Assembly (NCBI GenBank): GCA_964030785.1
Contig: OZ034968.1
Coordinates: 60,226,899 to 60,290,898, forward strand
Origin: Siderastrea siderea
Taxonomy: Eukaryota > Cnidaria > Anthozoa > Scleractinia > Rhizangiidae
Direction: 5' to 3'
DNA length: 64,000 bases
The number at the start of each line of letters is the position of its first letter. Position 1 is the first letter of the stretch. The notes under the pieces are model-generated. The model had not been told where the DNA came from. It saw only the letters and a program-made list of their open reading frames with translations, and searched no databases. Positions 23,691-36,000 of this stretch are shown here, piece by piece. The position numbers were made by a program, and so were the translations under genes.

Positions 23691-24305
23691 ACGCAGCGGG
23701 GGGTAGTTGGGGCAATCTTACTAAAACAATGAGGCAAGCACAATATACAGAAAGTAAAATATTAATTACTTAATTAATTAATTAATTAATTTATTTATTT
23801 ATTCGTTTATTTATTTTCGTTCGAAATACTTTCAAAGATTTTGATTTTTTTTTGTCAAACTATCCATCGTATATTTCTTGGTACGGGACTGGAATGTTAT
23901 CAAGCGGTATGACGGCCCTGACCCTGTTTAGCACGAAAAAATGTCCTAAAATACCAACCGTGTTTAATACAACACCTCGTTCCCTGTTTAGGACAAACGA
24001 AAAAATACACACTCTCTTGTTTTACACAATTTTAAATTTTTGAGAGTCCGGCGAGCGTCTCCGATCTAGGATTGCTAAATACTGTATATGGACTTAAAGC
24101 AACATTTAACAGCGAAAAATCCGACTACTATACAACCGTACCCTGTTTAGGACAATTTCACATCCTGTGTAGGACTAACTAGCATAAAATTTTACACACT
24201 GTTCAGGAAAGAGAGGCCAAAAACCAAACACTAGCCAGCGGCAAGTCCCCGTAGAGGTCAATAAAGGAGCACGTCCCCCCCCCCCCCCCCGGGGGGGGCT
24301 TAGAT
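23690..24305. mobile_element. G/C-capped element with CCCTGTTTAGGACA repeats
   Basis: The stretch starts near a GGGGGG run and ends at a C15/G-run palindrome (about 24277-24298). Inside, CCCTGTTTAGGACAA or a close variant recurs at least four times between 23928 and 24165. The internal architecture resembles that of the 52895-53290 and 55268-55690 repeats, which also have G-rich caps and a recurring short motif. It is probably a non-autonomous transposon, possibly hAT-like. A TTAA/TTTA microsatellite (23763-23817) lies within it. Confidence 0.5.
23763..23817. repeat. (TTAA/TTTA)n microsatellite
   Basis: An AT tetranucleotide run that changes from ATTA to TTTA units. It is simple sequence. 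Confidence 0.85.
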
Positions 24306-25400
24306 CACAGAGCGCATTTTTGAACTGGGTAAACTCTATTTAAGATAGGACGCCTTGTTTCAGAACGTACATGCTGCTTTTCCAACACTTATCCCGCACA
24401 AGTAGCCTCCAACTCATTTAAGCGACTACGTGGCGACTACGTGAGAAGCTAGCGTGCGACAAGAACTAATTGCAGCCGAGTACTTTAACAGTCGAACGGT
24501 AACCTTGACAAACGCTAGGTTTAGCTGCATTCTTCTTTCTACAGCCAGGTTCATACCTATTAACGCGAAACATTTATTTGAGTAGGCTAGTGACTTTGGT
24601 GAAAACTGGAAATCGAGTTACAGCTTATACAACTAGAGTCTGCTAGAATTTTTCTCTCCTTGACGATTGCATCATGATGAAAACATTCAGTGATCATTTT
24701 CTAAAGTAGGTGCTGACAGAAAGTTAATTGTTGTCTTTCTTCTGCCGGAATCCGGATCGCTTCACAAAAATTAAGTGGTGGAATTTTAATGGCCCTCTGC
24801 AAGAGAGGATGCAGTAAGAGAGTTAAACCCCGTGCCCCATGATAACTATTTGAAATTTATTATTAGTTCGCACACACGCTGCGAAGGTTTTTTTTATCTG
24901 TTGCGGCCTATGTCAACAATCTGAAATTACATGACGTCATTCTAACTGACCAACGAGGTGTCGTCCTTAAAATAACCACACAGTATGACACAGAACCAAA
25001 AGTAGATTCAAATAATTTTCATCGGGAAGTGGCCCATGTATGGGGGATTCGCTCTCTCCCTTCATCCTCTCTTGACCTCCGTCAACTCAAAGTAAGGATG
25101 GTTGTCCTGTTTTAATATTTGCATGGCTGTCCTGTGGCCACGTCACTTACGACCCAACGTTTCCTTGTCTTTATCATATCTTAATAGTGTGTGTGTGTGA
25201 GGGGGGGTGGGGGGAGAAGGAGGGTTAAACACATTTCTGTCTATTTTAATGCCCGATTTTTTTGGCCTTTACTGAGTTAAAGCTTTGTATGAACCGATCT
25301 TATTCAGTTTTCAAAGTATTTCTTTGAATCCTTTTACTGTACTTATTTTTTTCTTAATTTCCCTTTCTTGTATTTGCTCAATCCCCCTACCTGCCACTAA
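24306..25400. other. intergenic, nothing recognised
   Basis: About 1.1 kb with a short GT/G-rich tract near 25187-25217. No gene, element ends or RNA signals were seen. Confidence 0.3.
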
Positions 25401-25402
25401 TA

Positions 25403-25690
25403 GATTGTTTACCCTTGTAAAATGGCTACCGGGATCCCGGCGGGATCCCGCCAAGAATCCCGCTTCCTACCGGGATCTTGCCGGGAAATGAAAAATCTTG
25501 CCGGGAAACGGAATTTCCCCGCCGGGATTCTAACGGGATCTTGGCAAGAAAAAATCTTGGCCGGGATCTTGGCAAGAATCCCGGCGAGAGTTTCGGTTCC
25601 CGGCGTGATCTTGCCAAGACATCGGTGATCCCGCCAAGACAACCGTAATCTCGGCAAGACAACTACGATCTTGGCAAGATGCGCAGATTC
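25403..25690. repeat. GGGATCCCGGC/GGCAAGA minisatellite element, copy 1
   Basis: Degenerate units such as GGGATCTTGGCAAGAATCCC fill the segment. The left boundary reads CCCTTGTAAAATGGCTACC. The same boundary, reversed, closes the longer array at 29130-29735, so both are members of one element family in opposite orientation. Overlapping Arg/Pro-rich frames on both strands are artefacts of the repeat. Confidence 0.8.
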
Positions 25691-26870
25691 ATAACTGACT
25701 GTGATGAGATTTCAGAAAAAATATTACAAGTTGTGGTATGTAAAGCCCGAGCAAACTTTAGCGAGGTCTATTGCAACTGATATTTTTATCAGAGTGCGTT
25801 TCAAACAGCGATCTTATATGGCTCGTTATGTTGATGAATAAAAAACAGGGCGATCATCGTGCGGGAGTTCGCGCTGGCACGTTGTGCGAGATTGTAAAGA
25901 CGATGGTCATTAATCCCGAACTCTATTAATCTTCAAAAGTTTATAATCTTCAAACGGGATTAAAGTGACAATTAACGCAGTGCTGTATCCGTAAGGAGAA
26001 TCATTCCGGGTTCTCGATATAACTGAAAATAACAATCGACGAAGAGCAATGTTAACGGTTGTCCGGTTTTGTAGCTTTGCCGCTACGCGCGACATCTACC
26101 AAAATAACAACGATCAGAAACGCTGCTGGCTCTGATCGGCTCTGTTTTACAAGTCACCTTATTTTATCAGACCACTGATGTCTGTTTGTTGTCACTTAAG
26201 CTTACCTTTTATGCAGAGGACTTCGTTTTCGCATCCCTGTATTTTAAATGACTACTTCTGCCTTGGTGATGTCAGGTCATCTCTTTGTTGAACTTTCTTT
26301 ATAAGCCACCACGGAAGAGTTAAGGGCCGGTTTTTAAATACTGTTTCCTGTGACTAATATGTTGTCGTTCTGAATTTAACTTTTTTCGCTGCTTGCCGGC
26401 CATGTACCTAATACCGTAGTCGCGCCAAAAAATCCCGCCTTGACTCCCGCCATTGCGTTAATGGAACAATGTGATTGGTTGATTCAATCACGCCATCGGC
26501 GAGCGGTGCTCGCGTAAGCCAAAAAATGCGAGAACTTTTCCACAAAACAAGTTGAAAATGGCTTCTTTTTGTTGTATGTACAGGGGACAATTGAAACGTT
26601 TAACTTATTATTTTTACCGAAAACAACATGGTTCTGTCAAGTTTGAAGCAAGAGAACGTTTTGAAAGAAACTCAAGAAACTGTTGTCAACGAGAGAACGG
26701 CCGGCATGCTAAACTCAGCAAAACATGCCACACTAAAGTGTACTGAGAATGAACTTAAACAAAGGATGAGTAGATATTGTGGACAAAGCTACATTTGAGG
26801 AATGAACAATCGAGTTAAATGCTTTCAAAAATTTCCAAAGGACGCCTATAGTCTCTACAGCTTACTAATT
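25691..26870. other. intergenic with possible promoter region
   Basis: Around 26400-26520 the sequence becomes GC-rich and includes GCGCCAAAAAATCCCGCC and a GTGATTGG (inverted CCAAT box, about 26471-26478). This could be a promoter for the candidate exon at 26878. The frame at 26552-26746 starts ATGAAAATGGCTTC but has no recognised domain. Confidence 0.25.
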
Positions 26871-26877
26871 TGCCGCG

Positions 26878-26954
26878 ATGGAAGCCGCTACTGAACTGGG
26901 TTTCTTTCCTTCGACGAGTCTGGTCGCTCCAAGCATTCAACATGTGAGGAAAAG
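26878..26954 (+). CDS. possible first coding exon, unknown gene
   Basis: An ATG in a good context (GCCGCGATGG) opens a 77-bp frame starting MEAATELGFFP that runs to AAAAG followed by a donor-like GTCAGTGAG. No continuing exon could be identified downstream. The call rests only on start context and donor, so it is weak. Confidence 0.2.
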
Positions 26955-29120
26955 GTCAGTGAGTTTCACTTTTATATTTCACTCAAAAGCATCAGCGTGT
27001 ACTGCTTTTCGTTGCCTTGTGTTTTTTTTTCGCTGAAAGAACCCTTTTATACGTCGTCGACTGTTAACCTTTAATTTATTTTAATTGGTGATGTTGATTT
27101 CAGTCCAGTAAACTGACCATTGGCGGGTCTTTCACAGAAAGAGGCTCCTTTGTGGGAAAAAATCCACACTGAAAAAAAGCTTGACTTACCTATAAAAATG
27201 TGTGAGGATGGTATAAATAAACTTACTTACCGGTAACTAATTTGCTCTCAGACATTACTTAAGCATTCATTTTGTGAGTTCAAAAAGTAAGCTTAATTTT
27301 CGCCGTCTTATCCAGATTTGCGTAAACTTGACACAATTTAGCCCGATAGCGAACAGAACAGCCAGGTGACAAGTCTGACAAATTTCAAAATTTGCGGCAA
27401 GTTGCAGAATCTAATACTGAAAATGGTTCCTTGTTAAATAGTTTTAGATGCAAAACAACAACAACAATATGTAAACAATTTGCGATCGACAATTTCACGA
27501 GCTTTGCACTACCTGACAAAAAAATCGTGACTTGCGTGACCACAGTTTGGCGAGCAGCCAATTTCTGCAAGACTAGAAGACGCCACAAAACAAACACTTT
27601 ATTTTTACATTGTCATTTTCCTTGTTCAGTTTCTTTACTCGAACCTTTAAGGAAAATAAAAAAGGTTCCAGTTATTTGAAGGTTTGAGTTATCCAGGGCA
27701 AAATTCTGAAGGAAATGTTGTGAAAAGAAAAAAATGTTCACCTCGAGTTATAAAGTTGGCGAGAGGTTCGATTAACTGAGGCTTCAAGTTACCGGGAAGT
27801 ATAGTTTGTTTGTAATCCCTTTAATTCTATTTTTCTTTGTTCGGTGTCGTCGGTTTCACCTTTTTGTTCTCCATAACGTGTTCTCCTTTTGTATTCTTTT
27901 CCAAGGCGAATAGTTGCGGAAGAACTACGCAAGATAAATTCCATAACAAATTGGGCCAGTCTAATTAGTTGTACATAGTTTTCATTTAAAAGGTCCTCGC
28001 ACATTCTGTTTTCAGTTGAACTATCCAAAATATAGCACAAAGACAAAGGAAAATAATGGGATTATTTACTAGATACAATTTATTGGATTCTTAGGGTTAT
28101 ACAAAAACAGATGGTCATCCCTGTTCATCCCTGCATGATCACATTTCAGTGTTTACATTTATAAACAAGTTGAAGCGCAATGCAAGCGGCGCAGATGTTT
28201 TCAACAAATTCTCCACATTTGCTAGTATTTGGCGATTTAATTTGTGTTTTACATAAGCTTCGCCCAATTACAGACCCTGCACGTATGTTCAGGCAGAACG
28301 CGTCAACAAAATTTAATACACTTATGTTTATTAAAGAGAGAGTAATCTTGAAATAACGATGTAGAACAACCTTAAATCTGAAACGGTGTGCATGTTATAA
28401 AATAAAACCCAAGCCTTTCCACCTTCCTCCTCCAATGGGGCGGTTCTGTGAAATTCTGAATACTTTGGAGTACCAAACAATATTTGTTCCTCTGATGACA
28501 ATTGTAAAAGGTGCTTCGCAAAACTGCGTTGCCAGATACTTCAGATTTCACGTTTCTTTCACTCAGCATTTAAATTTCCACTGACAATTCTCGTCCAGCA
28601 CACTGTTCCTTTCTTAGATGATCATGAACAAACCCGAGTTTCTGCACGGCCGCTATTCCATGCTTTGTCTTGACTACACAAATAAATCGATCTTTCTGAA
28701 CCGTGAACACATATGGTTTACATCTGAGCGTATAAAATGCAAGTGCGAACAAACACAAAAATGCTCAAAACACCATCAAACTCTTCCTGTTCGTTGGTTA
28801 TTCTCCTGCAGATGCTACGGATTTCACAGCAAATAAAGAAGAAAGACACTTGCCTCCTTCCACCAGCAACGCTCCTAGCACCACGAGGCTTTCATGGGGA
28901 ACGTGAAAATCAATCAACAACGTTTAATTCGGCGCGCTGAAGTAACAACACATGCACGTGAACTATTCTTTGTCTTCTCGTTATTGTCACAAGGAAATAG
29001 TACCACATAAGGGATAATTCAATTAAGAAACACGTGCAAGGCTGATAACAATCATGTCAACAATACTTGGGACTGCAATATAGGACATAGTTTTGTCAGC
29101 GTCTGGTAGTTTGATTAATG
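26955..29120. other. about 2.2 kb without recognisable gene
   Basis: Frames up to 95 codons (27392-27679, 27789-28046) on both strands are unlike any family I know. No transposon ends or structured RNA was identified. Confidence 0.3.
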
Positions 29121-29129
29121 TTAATTATG

Positions 29130-29735
29130 GTTCTCATCGCGAATTCCAGGCAGGACCCCCCGAGATTTTGGCTGCCGGAAAGATTTTGACCGCAAGGAAT
29201 TTTGTTTCCCGTCGCAAATCCCGGCAACACTCCCACTGAGATATCCGGTTACCCGCCAAGAATCCCGGCAAGACTCCCGCCGGGATCCTGCCGAGATTTT
29301 GGCCGCCGAGAATCCCGTCTCCCACCAAGAATCCCGGCAAGACTCCCGCCGGAATCCCGCCGAGATTTTGGCCGCCGGGATCCCGCTTCCCGCCAAGAAT
29401 CCCGGCAAGATTCCCGCCGGGATCCCGCCGAGATTTTGGCCCCCGGGAATCCCGTCTCCCGCCAAGAATCCCGGCAAGATTCCCGCCGGGATCCCGCCGA
29501 GATTTTGGCCGCCGGGAATCCCGCCTCCCGCCAAGAATCCCGGCAAGATTCCCGCCGGGATCCCGCCGAGATTTTGGCCGCCGGGAATCCCGCCTCCCGC
29601 CAAGAATCCCGGCAAGATTCCCGGCGGGAACCGGGAATCCCGGCGGCCAAAATCTCGGCGGGATCCCGGCGGGAATCTTGGCGGGATCTTGCCAAGATCC
29701 CGCCAAGATCCCGGTACCATTTTTACAAGGGTAGT
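29130..29735. repeat. GGGATCCCGCC minisatellite element, copy 2 (~69-bp unit)
   Basis: About six tandem units of roughly 69 bp, each containing GCCAAGAATCCCGGCAAGA, GGGATCCCGCCGAGA and TTTTGGCCGCCGGGAA. The last 110 bp (about 29620-29710) run in inverted orientation, so the array can fold back. The right boundary GGTACCATTTTTACAAGGG is the inverse of the left boundary of copy 1 at 25403. Long frames on both strands (up to 242 codons) are purely repeat-encoded Arg/Pro/Gly strings and have no gene value. Confidence 0.85.
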
Positions 29736-30267
29736 CTCTTCAGTGTATTTTTGTGAGAAACATATGAAATACTGTGAAATTTCATCACATGTAAAGAAAT
29801 GATCAACCCTGGTAGGTGCATTTCTTACCAAAGGCGACAGTTCTTTCAATGTATGGGGCTTTCTTCGTAATTATTACGTCAGCTGTTGGATTATCAAAGT
29901 GCTCGCAGATGTCCCTAAGCATTTGAATAGCAAATTTTGATAGCTTTGAGTTGCAATAAGTTCGCAAAGGTTATGGTTGTCGTAGCAGATGGGGTGGACA
30001 AGCGCAACGTCTCGAAGAATTTTAATTCTCAGCTTCTTTGCTTGTTTCGCTTTCCGTTTGTGCCAACGCGTTGTTCTTTCGCTGGCCTCTTCCCGTCAGT
30101 TTTCATGGGATATCTCACCGGACTTATGTCCCTACTTTGTAGAAAAGTGTTCAGCTGTTCAAGTGGTTGACCAGAAGGTACAAGGGAATCATCTGTGTCG
30201 GTGATGGCATGCATGCTCTGTGACGGAGACTGAAAGTCGGGTGAAAAGGAACTTGCTGGAGTGACTG

Positions 30268-30268
<1 letters not shown>

Positions 30269-30328
<60 letters not shown>

Positions 30329-30329
30329 C
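30269..30329. repeat. (AAT)n microsatellite
   Basis: About 20 tandem AAT units. Confidence 0.95.
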
Positions 30330-30862
30330 CGGTTTTATTAGGTACTCCCAGTGGGTTTTTCAGACCTAATTAACACGCTAAGTACATGGAAAATATATCA
30401 GTTCGAACAGTTAGTTTCGTTAATTTTCACTATCACTTATTCGCATGATCTGCTTTGTTTCCGGGCCAGTGTTTGCCTGTGCAGCGAGAGCGGTTAATCA
30501 GCAGCCGCCAGTGATAGACGGAGTGACTGGGGCTTGGGGTAAGGGTGTGAGCGGTCCTCTAAGTGTGTGGTGGTCCTTCCCCCCCCTCCCCCCCATCTAG
30601 GTTTTATTTCGTCTACTCACTCCGTGGTGTTTGAACAGAACTGAGTGCGGATAAACTTACCAAAGACATAACCTCCATTCGCAAAATGACCCCGCACTCT
30701 TTAAAAATAGCTTCCGAACCCGGTATGCTGAGTCCTCTCTCCGATTTTGGTCTCTTTCCGACATCTTCGCTGTGATGTGACTTTGCATTTGTCGGATGGA
30801 CGTTTCCATTCAATGCCAAGCGGTGCGCCGTGATATGGGCAAAACACCATTCGGAAATGTCG

Positions 30863-30893
<31 letters not shown>
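30863..30893. repeat. (TTTA)n microsatellite
   Basis: About eight tandem TTTA units. Confidence 0.9.
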
Positions 30894-30895
<2 letters not shown>

Positions 30896-31479
30896 CATAA
30901 GCTGCATCTCGCCATATTGTTCATAATTACCTCAACCTCTACGTAACATTAAGGTAAGTAACTGTTTTTTTAGCAACATTCCACGCACAATAGCAAGTAA
31001 GGTGACCGTTCGCACCTTCCCCTACCCTGAGCGAAAGATTTTGCTCAATGCAGTCACGCAACACTATGTTTGTTTATTTGCGAGCGCGCTGCTTTTTGGC
31101 TGTTCTTAGTCTGTTAATGGAGAGCTATGTTCGACGAAAAAGCCTTCTGCCATTACATTTGTTGAAGATGACAAAAAATTACGCATAAAAGTTTCCTCAG
31201 TAACTGAATTTACCGTTTGGTGTTATCTATAAAACTGATGACCTATGAGGTCAACACTCAACAGCTGGTCGACACAAGGAACGGGAAGGGTCCAACATCC
31301 ACAAATCGAAACTTCGCATAACCTGAATACCAAGCACACCAGGTAAAGTACTTTGAACTGCAGTTTTTCAACTCATTGACTTACGCTGTAACATCATATA
31401 TTCCTCTTTAGAATCGCTGAATGAAGAAACGTTGATTCGGCTCAACCTTGTTATTATTCACTAATCAATGAAAATTTAC

Positions 31480-32050
31480 CAACTTTGAAGATCTTTCGCG
31501 AAGCTAAAAGCGAAATACCCATTCCAGATTTTACATATGTGCTAGGGCAAGTCTTTAACACTTCACAGCTTGCTTCTCGGAAAAAATTATCACTGGGCAC
31601 ATGGAAAAAATTTTGATCGCGTCCTGGAGGTAAATTCGTATTTTTTGTCAGTTTGAAAAAACGCGTCCTAAAAATTCGATTGTTTGCGTTTACAATTATT
31701 GCCTAGAAACAATTTTAGGTCAAACGAGATGTTAAATGCTTCTTAAATCAGTATCTTATGGCAAATGTTTTCAGTCTTACTTTTCTTTGGCAAACGAGAT
31801 GATGTCTGGAAACTGCCGATTTCGCCCGTAATTTTGGTTGTTTTGAGGTCACCGACGGTGAAAATATGTTTTCTCGATTTTCTCACAACGAAAGCGAGTT
31901 ATTGAAAAACAAACTATACCACGATTGTTTTACTTGTATTGCCTACCTATAGATTAAATATGAGCGAAAAACAATTTTTCAATGTGGCCGCTAAATTTTT
32001 ATTTTGCTCGATATTTTCTGGCATTCGCTCTTAATTTATCATATAACAGT
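31480..32050. repeat. dispersed ~0.6-kb repeat, copy 2 (inverted)
   Basis: Reverse-orientation relative of 22715-23340. The best-kept part is at 31940-32040, where CTGGCATTCGCTCTTAA is the mirror of the start of copy 1. It does not code for protein. Confidence 0.6.
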
Positions 32051-32635
32051 GGAAAAGCATGTGCATGATTATTTTAACACAACCAGGCGAAAAAATGCGA
32101 AAAAAAAGCGATAAGTTTTAGGATGGTAGAAAACGCAGCCACGTTCCCTGATCATTCCCTTTGTTAAGTCTATCCAACGTTGAAATCGCTCCCAAAATTC
32201 GGAACAAAATATTTCTGAAGTTCTACCGTCGGATTATGTAGAAAAGATGGAACCTTAAATGAATACAGCTGTTTGTAAGGGTTAATTTTGGGTTCGCGCA
32301 AACTTTCCAAACATTTGTAGTAAGGTACCATTTTAAATACCAAGATAAGAATTCGTACTTTTTAAAAGCCAATGCACATATCATTTAATGCACTCCGTCA
32401 AGCAACCTGAAGTCCAAAGAATATGTTTTTGCAAAAACAGCCGCAACAAACATTGCGGCAGCTGACAGTTGGGCTCTTGATTTTTTCAATTTTTTTTAGA
32501 GACGGTGAAGGAAAAGTTTCAGTCGGGTGTCTACGAACACGTTTAAAATATTTTCAGTTTCTGGTATTGATATGCACTTTCTTCCACTAGTATCGTCTTC
32601 ACTCCTTGCTGCCAAGGAGGACGAAAAAGAGGATA
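32051..32635. other. intergenic, nothing recognised
   Basis: AT-rich stretch upstream of block B with no frame or element ends of note. Confidence 0.3.
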
Positions 32636-32765
32636 CCGTATCTGCTCGAGAAAGTGCCGCCCCCGAATAAGCGTCGCATCTGGGAGCAAAAATGTCAATA
32701 AGCCCCCGAATAAGTGCTGCATCCTTCCAGCAAGTATACGGCGCTTATCGATTTTTGACTTGGCT
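32636..32765. mobile_element. fragment of GCGCTTATTCGAG-type element
   Basis: The fragment starts TACCGTATCTGCTCGAG and continues with GCCGCCCCCGAATAAGCG-type repeats, as at the ends of the 4421-4957 element. Only one end seems present. The 107-codon minus frame over it is not a gene. Confidence 0.55.
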
Positions 32766-32913
32766 AAATGCTGAATGCTATTACGACCTGATTTTGGTAT
32801 TGCTGTTATTGTTATTTCTTTGCCGAGATAAAAACTATCCGTGTTGACATCCTTTCCAAAGTTCATTTCCTAGAGTGAAAATAAACTTTGTACTTTTTTT
32901 GGTCTTTTCGTCT

Positions 32914-32959
32914 ATTGGATAATCCGCTAAGTGGGCGTAACATCTCGCATTTTATAAGC
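32914..32959 (+). promoter_or_regulatory. promoter of GFP-like gene 1 (CCAAT and TATA)
   Basis: ATTGG (inverted CCAAT, 32914-32918) is followed by TTTTATAAGC (TATA box, 32950-32959), 80 bp before the ATG at 33039. Both elements are conserved at matching places upstream of the mirror gene (52422-52426 and 52382-52390). This fits a compact promoter with transcription starting near 32980-32990. Confidence 0.6.
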
Positions 32960-33038
32960 ACAACGCTTAAGTACACTCCCGGCAGTTCTCTTAAGGAGTC
33001 CGGCAGAGTCATTGATCAAGGCTTGCATCGTTATCATC

Positions 33039-36000
33039 ATGGTATGAAAAGTAGGATAGTTTGATTTCATTCAGTGTGGAACAGGGCGCAAAGAATTTCA
33101 CTGACCAGATCGTTTTCATGATGTAACACTTGACGCTGTTTATGTTTCAGCCAAAAAAGATTTGCGCGCCAAAAAAATTGAGTTGACTTAGGATGAAATT
33201 TTATTTGACTCCACCTGGCAACCTTGTAGTAAAAATTGGTCCCACTTGTAAGTTTCCTGACACCTTCATTTTATGTTTTAATCCAACAGAGTAAGATTGC
33301 CAAAGAGATGAACACCAAAGTCCATTTGGAGGGCTGTATAAACGGCCACTCCTTCACGGTGGAAGGTGAAGGCAGGGGCAAACCGTTTGAGTAAGTTGGA
33401 GTCATTTTCTAAGCACATGGAATTTAAAATCCTGTTTTAATTTAATGGTGTTGAGACTACAACAAAGTGGTTAGTTTTCAGGAGTTATTAGTTTCGCCGC
33501 GAAATTGAAAAATTCGTGATCATCACTAGTTATGTAACAGATCAAACTGAGGAAGAGAGGAAAGGCTTTATGGCAAGTTAAAGTAAGATCTTGTAAACGT
33601 TCGTGGATAAACCATTTGCGGAATCTTTTATTCAGCCTCAACTCGCCCTAGTAACTTTCTAACAGGTATTTTCTTTAGTTTTCTAATAGCTTTGTCGAGA
33701 AAAGAAGAAAGTTTTACGTAATACCACCGAGAACAGAGAAATAGCATTTTGGCACTTTAAAGTCAGAGTTTAGATTTATTAATGGTAAACTTCTGTCTTT
33801 TAAATCGCGTTGAGATTGCAGTAATAGCCCAAGGAATAATTTGGGGAAACCTTTATTTGGCCCTAGCTAAGTCACGCTATGCCTTTTTATAGTCATTTGA
33901 TTTTTGATTTCTATTAGATTCGCTGCGGAGTTCAACCATTACGTAACGACACAAAGACCGGGAGAGAAAGAAAAGACATTATGGCTGCAGGGTTACCGAA
34001 ACAGCTCGGGCAAGAGGTCAAAAACGTAAAAACTCCGAGCCCATGTGATACGCCAGCAGTTTTGCGGTTCCCAAAACGTCGGGTTATTCGTTTCGCATGT
34101 TATTTCAGTGTGCTTTTGCCTGAGCCTGTGTTTTCACGCTTCTAACGTATGTTATAGTTCAAGTATCTTATCATCGTGCGCGTGGACTCTGCACAAACGT
34201 GGGGAAGCAGCAAACTTAAAATCTACGTGAAGTGACTCAGGAATATTTTCGCTAATCACAATCTTCGATTTTGTATTTTGCTTTAGGGGCTTTCAAACTA
34301 TGAAGATTCGTGTCACTAAGGGGGCTCCCTTGCCATTTGCCTTTGAAATGCTGACTCTAGTGATGACGTATGGCAGCAAACCCTTCGTCCAGCACCCTGC
34401 AGACATACCTGACTATTACAAGCAGGCTACTGAAAATGGTGGATTGTTATGGGAGAGGATCGTAACCTTTGAGGACGGAGCAGTCATGACAGTTTGCAAC
34501 CAGTCGACGTAAGTTGAATAACTCTTGTCTGCTGTGTCCTTGCTTGTGGACCTTTTAATTTCCAGGATCATCCTAGTTCAAGATAGAGAAGAATCCGAGA
34601 AATTTCTCCGAATAAAAATTCAGCTTGAAAAATATCGAAAAATGAACAACGCTATGGTGAAGAAGGTTTCATATACTGTCTTTAAAGTGGTACTATGATC
34701 AAAAAATCACTTTTATTTTTTCTTCGGATTTCGAAACTATGTTTGTTAAACACTCCTCAAGCGAAATTATAAGCCTTAATTTTGAGAAGAAGACCGTTAA
34801 TTTAAACTGCACTTTTCCGTTTTAATGGTCCGCCATTATTACACCAGAAAGGATACAATGACGTCATACACTCAAGAGCTGTAGAATGTAGTGTGTGAAC
34901 GCGGCTTACAAATTATGCAAAACACGAGTTTGAGAGTGTGAAAGCTTAAAACTCCCGTGCTGCATACTAAATAAGGCACTTTCACACACACTGCATTCTA
35001 AAACTCGTGAGTGAATGATGTCATTCTGTCCTTTCTGGTGTAATAATGGCGGACTATTAAATCGGAAAATTGCAGTTTAAATAAACAGTCTTCTTGTCGA
35101 AATTAAGGCTTAAAGTTTCGCTTGGGGAGTGTTTAGTAAACAAAGTTTCGAAATCCGAAGAAAAAATAAAAGTGATTTTTTGATCGTAGTACCACTTTAA
35201 AGTTAGAACGACTTGTACAGCATAATACGGTAGTAGGAGAGTGTCGCTCAGCAGCGTTTATTGTAATGGTCACATGTATCTAGTCTAGTTTAAAGGCATT
35301 CCACCCATCGTTTGTTTAAATACATTTCTACGAATATTATTATATCTTTCTACGTCAGGTTTTCCCATTAGCATATCAATGCTGTCAGAGTCATAAAACT
35401 AAAGCTCAGGGTATTATTTAATTTAGTCTACATCACAACGGCGGAAACAACACAACAGTTTTACTTTAAATTGGCTGCAAAGATGGCGAAATTTTAACCA
35501 CTCATAGAGCCAGTTAGTACGCAAAACCATCATTAGTACTCGCGAATTCAGTTACAGGCGTTAGGACATGGGTGAAATTATCAATCAAACTGAGATTATA
35601 AAATCATTTTTTTTATGTTCCCAGAATGAAAGGCAACTGTTTCCTTTATGAAGTCCATCTTGTGGGTGTAAACTTTCCTCCAAATGGACCTATTATGCAG
35701 AGGAAGGGAGCGGGCTGGATGCCAGTCACGGAGAAGCTGTGCATGAAAGGAGACTATCTGGTGGGCGAAAGTGACATGACTCTGAAGCTTGAAGGAGGTG
35801 GTTGTTACACATGCCACTTCAAAACAACTCACAAGTAAGTGACTGTGAGAAGGACTGCAGTTTGTTAATTGAGGTGCGTTTTTCTTGCACCTTCCCAGTT
35901 AATTCCTCCCCTTCATATGCTGTTAGTCGACTAACATGCAAGAGTTGCCAATTCTAACGAAGCGTAACGAGTACTTCGTATCGCGATCGAATCTCGTAAC

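Larger units (their letters stand above)
29736..31475. other. intergenic with microsatellites
   Basis: Apart from the AAT and TTTA microsatellites listed separately, the frames here (for example 29937-30170 and 30613-30819) are short and unrecognised. A C-rich tract lies at 30578-30594. Confidence 0.3.

Noticed and set aside
23763..23817. Regularly spaced repeats that might suggest a CRISPR-type array
   Set aside because: Simple tetranucleotide sequence in an animal genome without unique spacers. No CRISPR array is present.
29121..29849. Frame of 242 codons on the minus strand and several others on both strands
   Set aside because: All are Arg/Pro/Gly strings generated by the GGGATCCCGCC minisatellite. 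Every frame on both strands is open, which is a repeat artefact.
33920..34230. Possible extra exon in intron 2 of gene 1 (open frame with [11 protein letters not shown])
   Set aside because: Including it would insert foreign residues between strands of the barrel, and the exon 2 to exon 3 join is in phase and matches the family without it.
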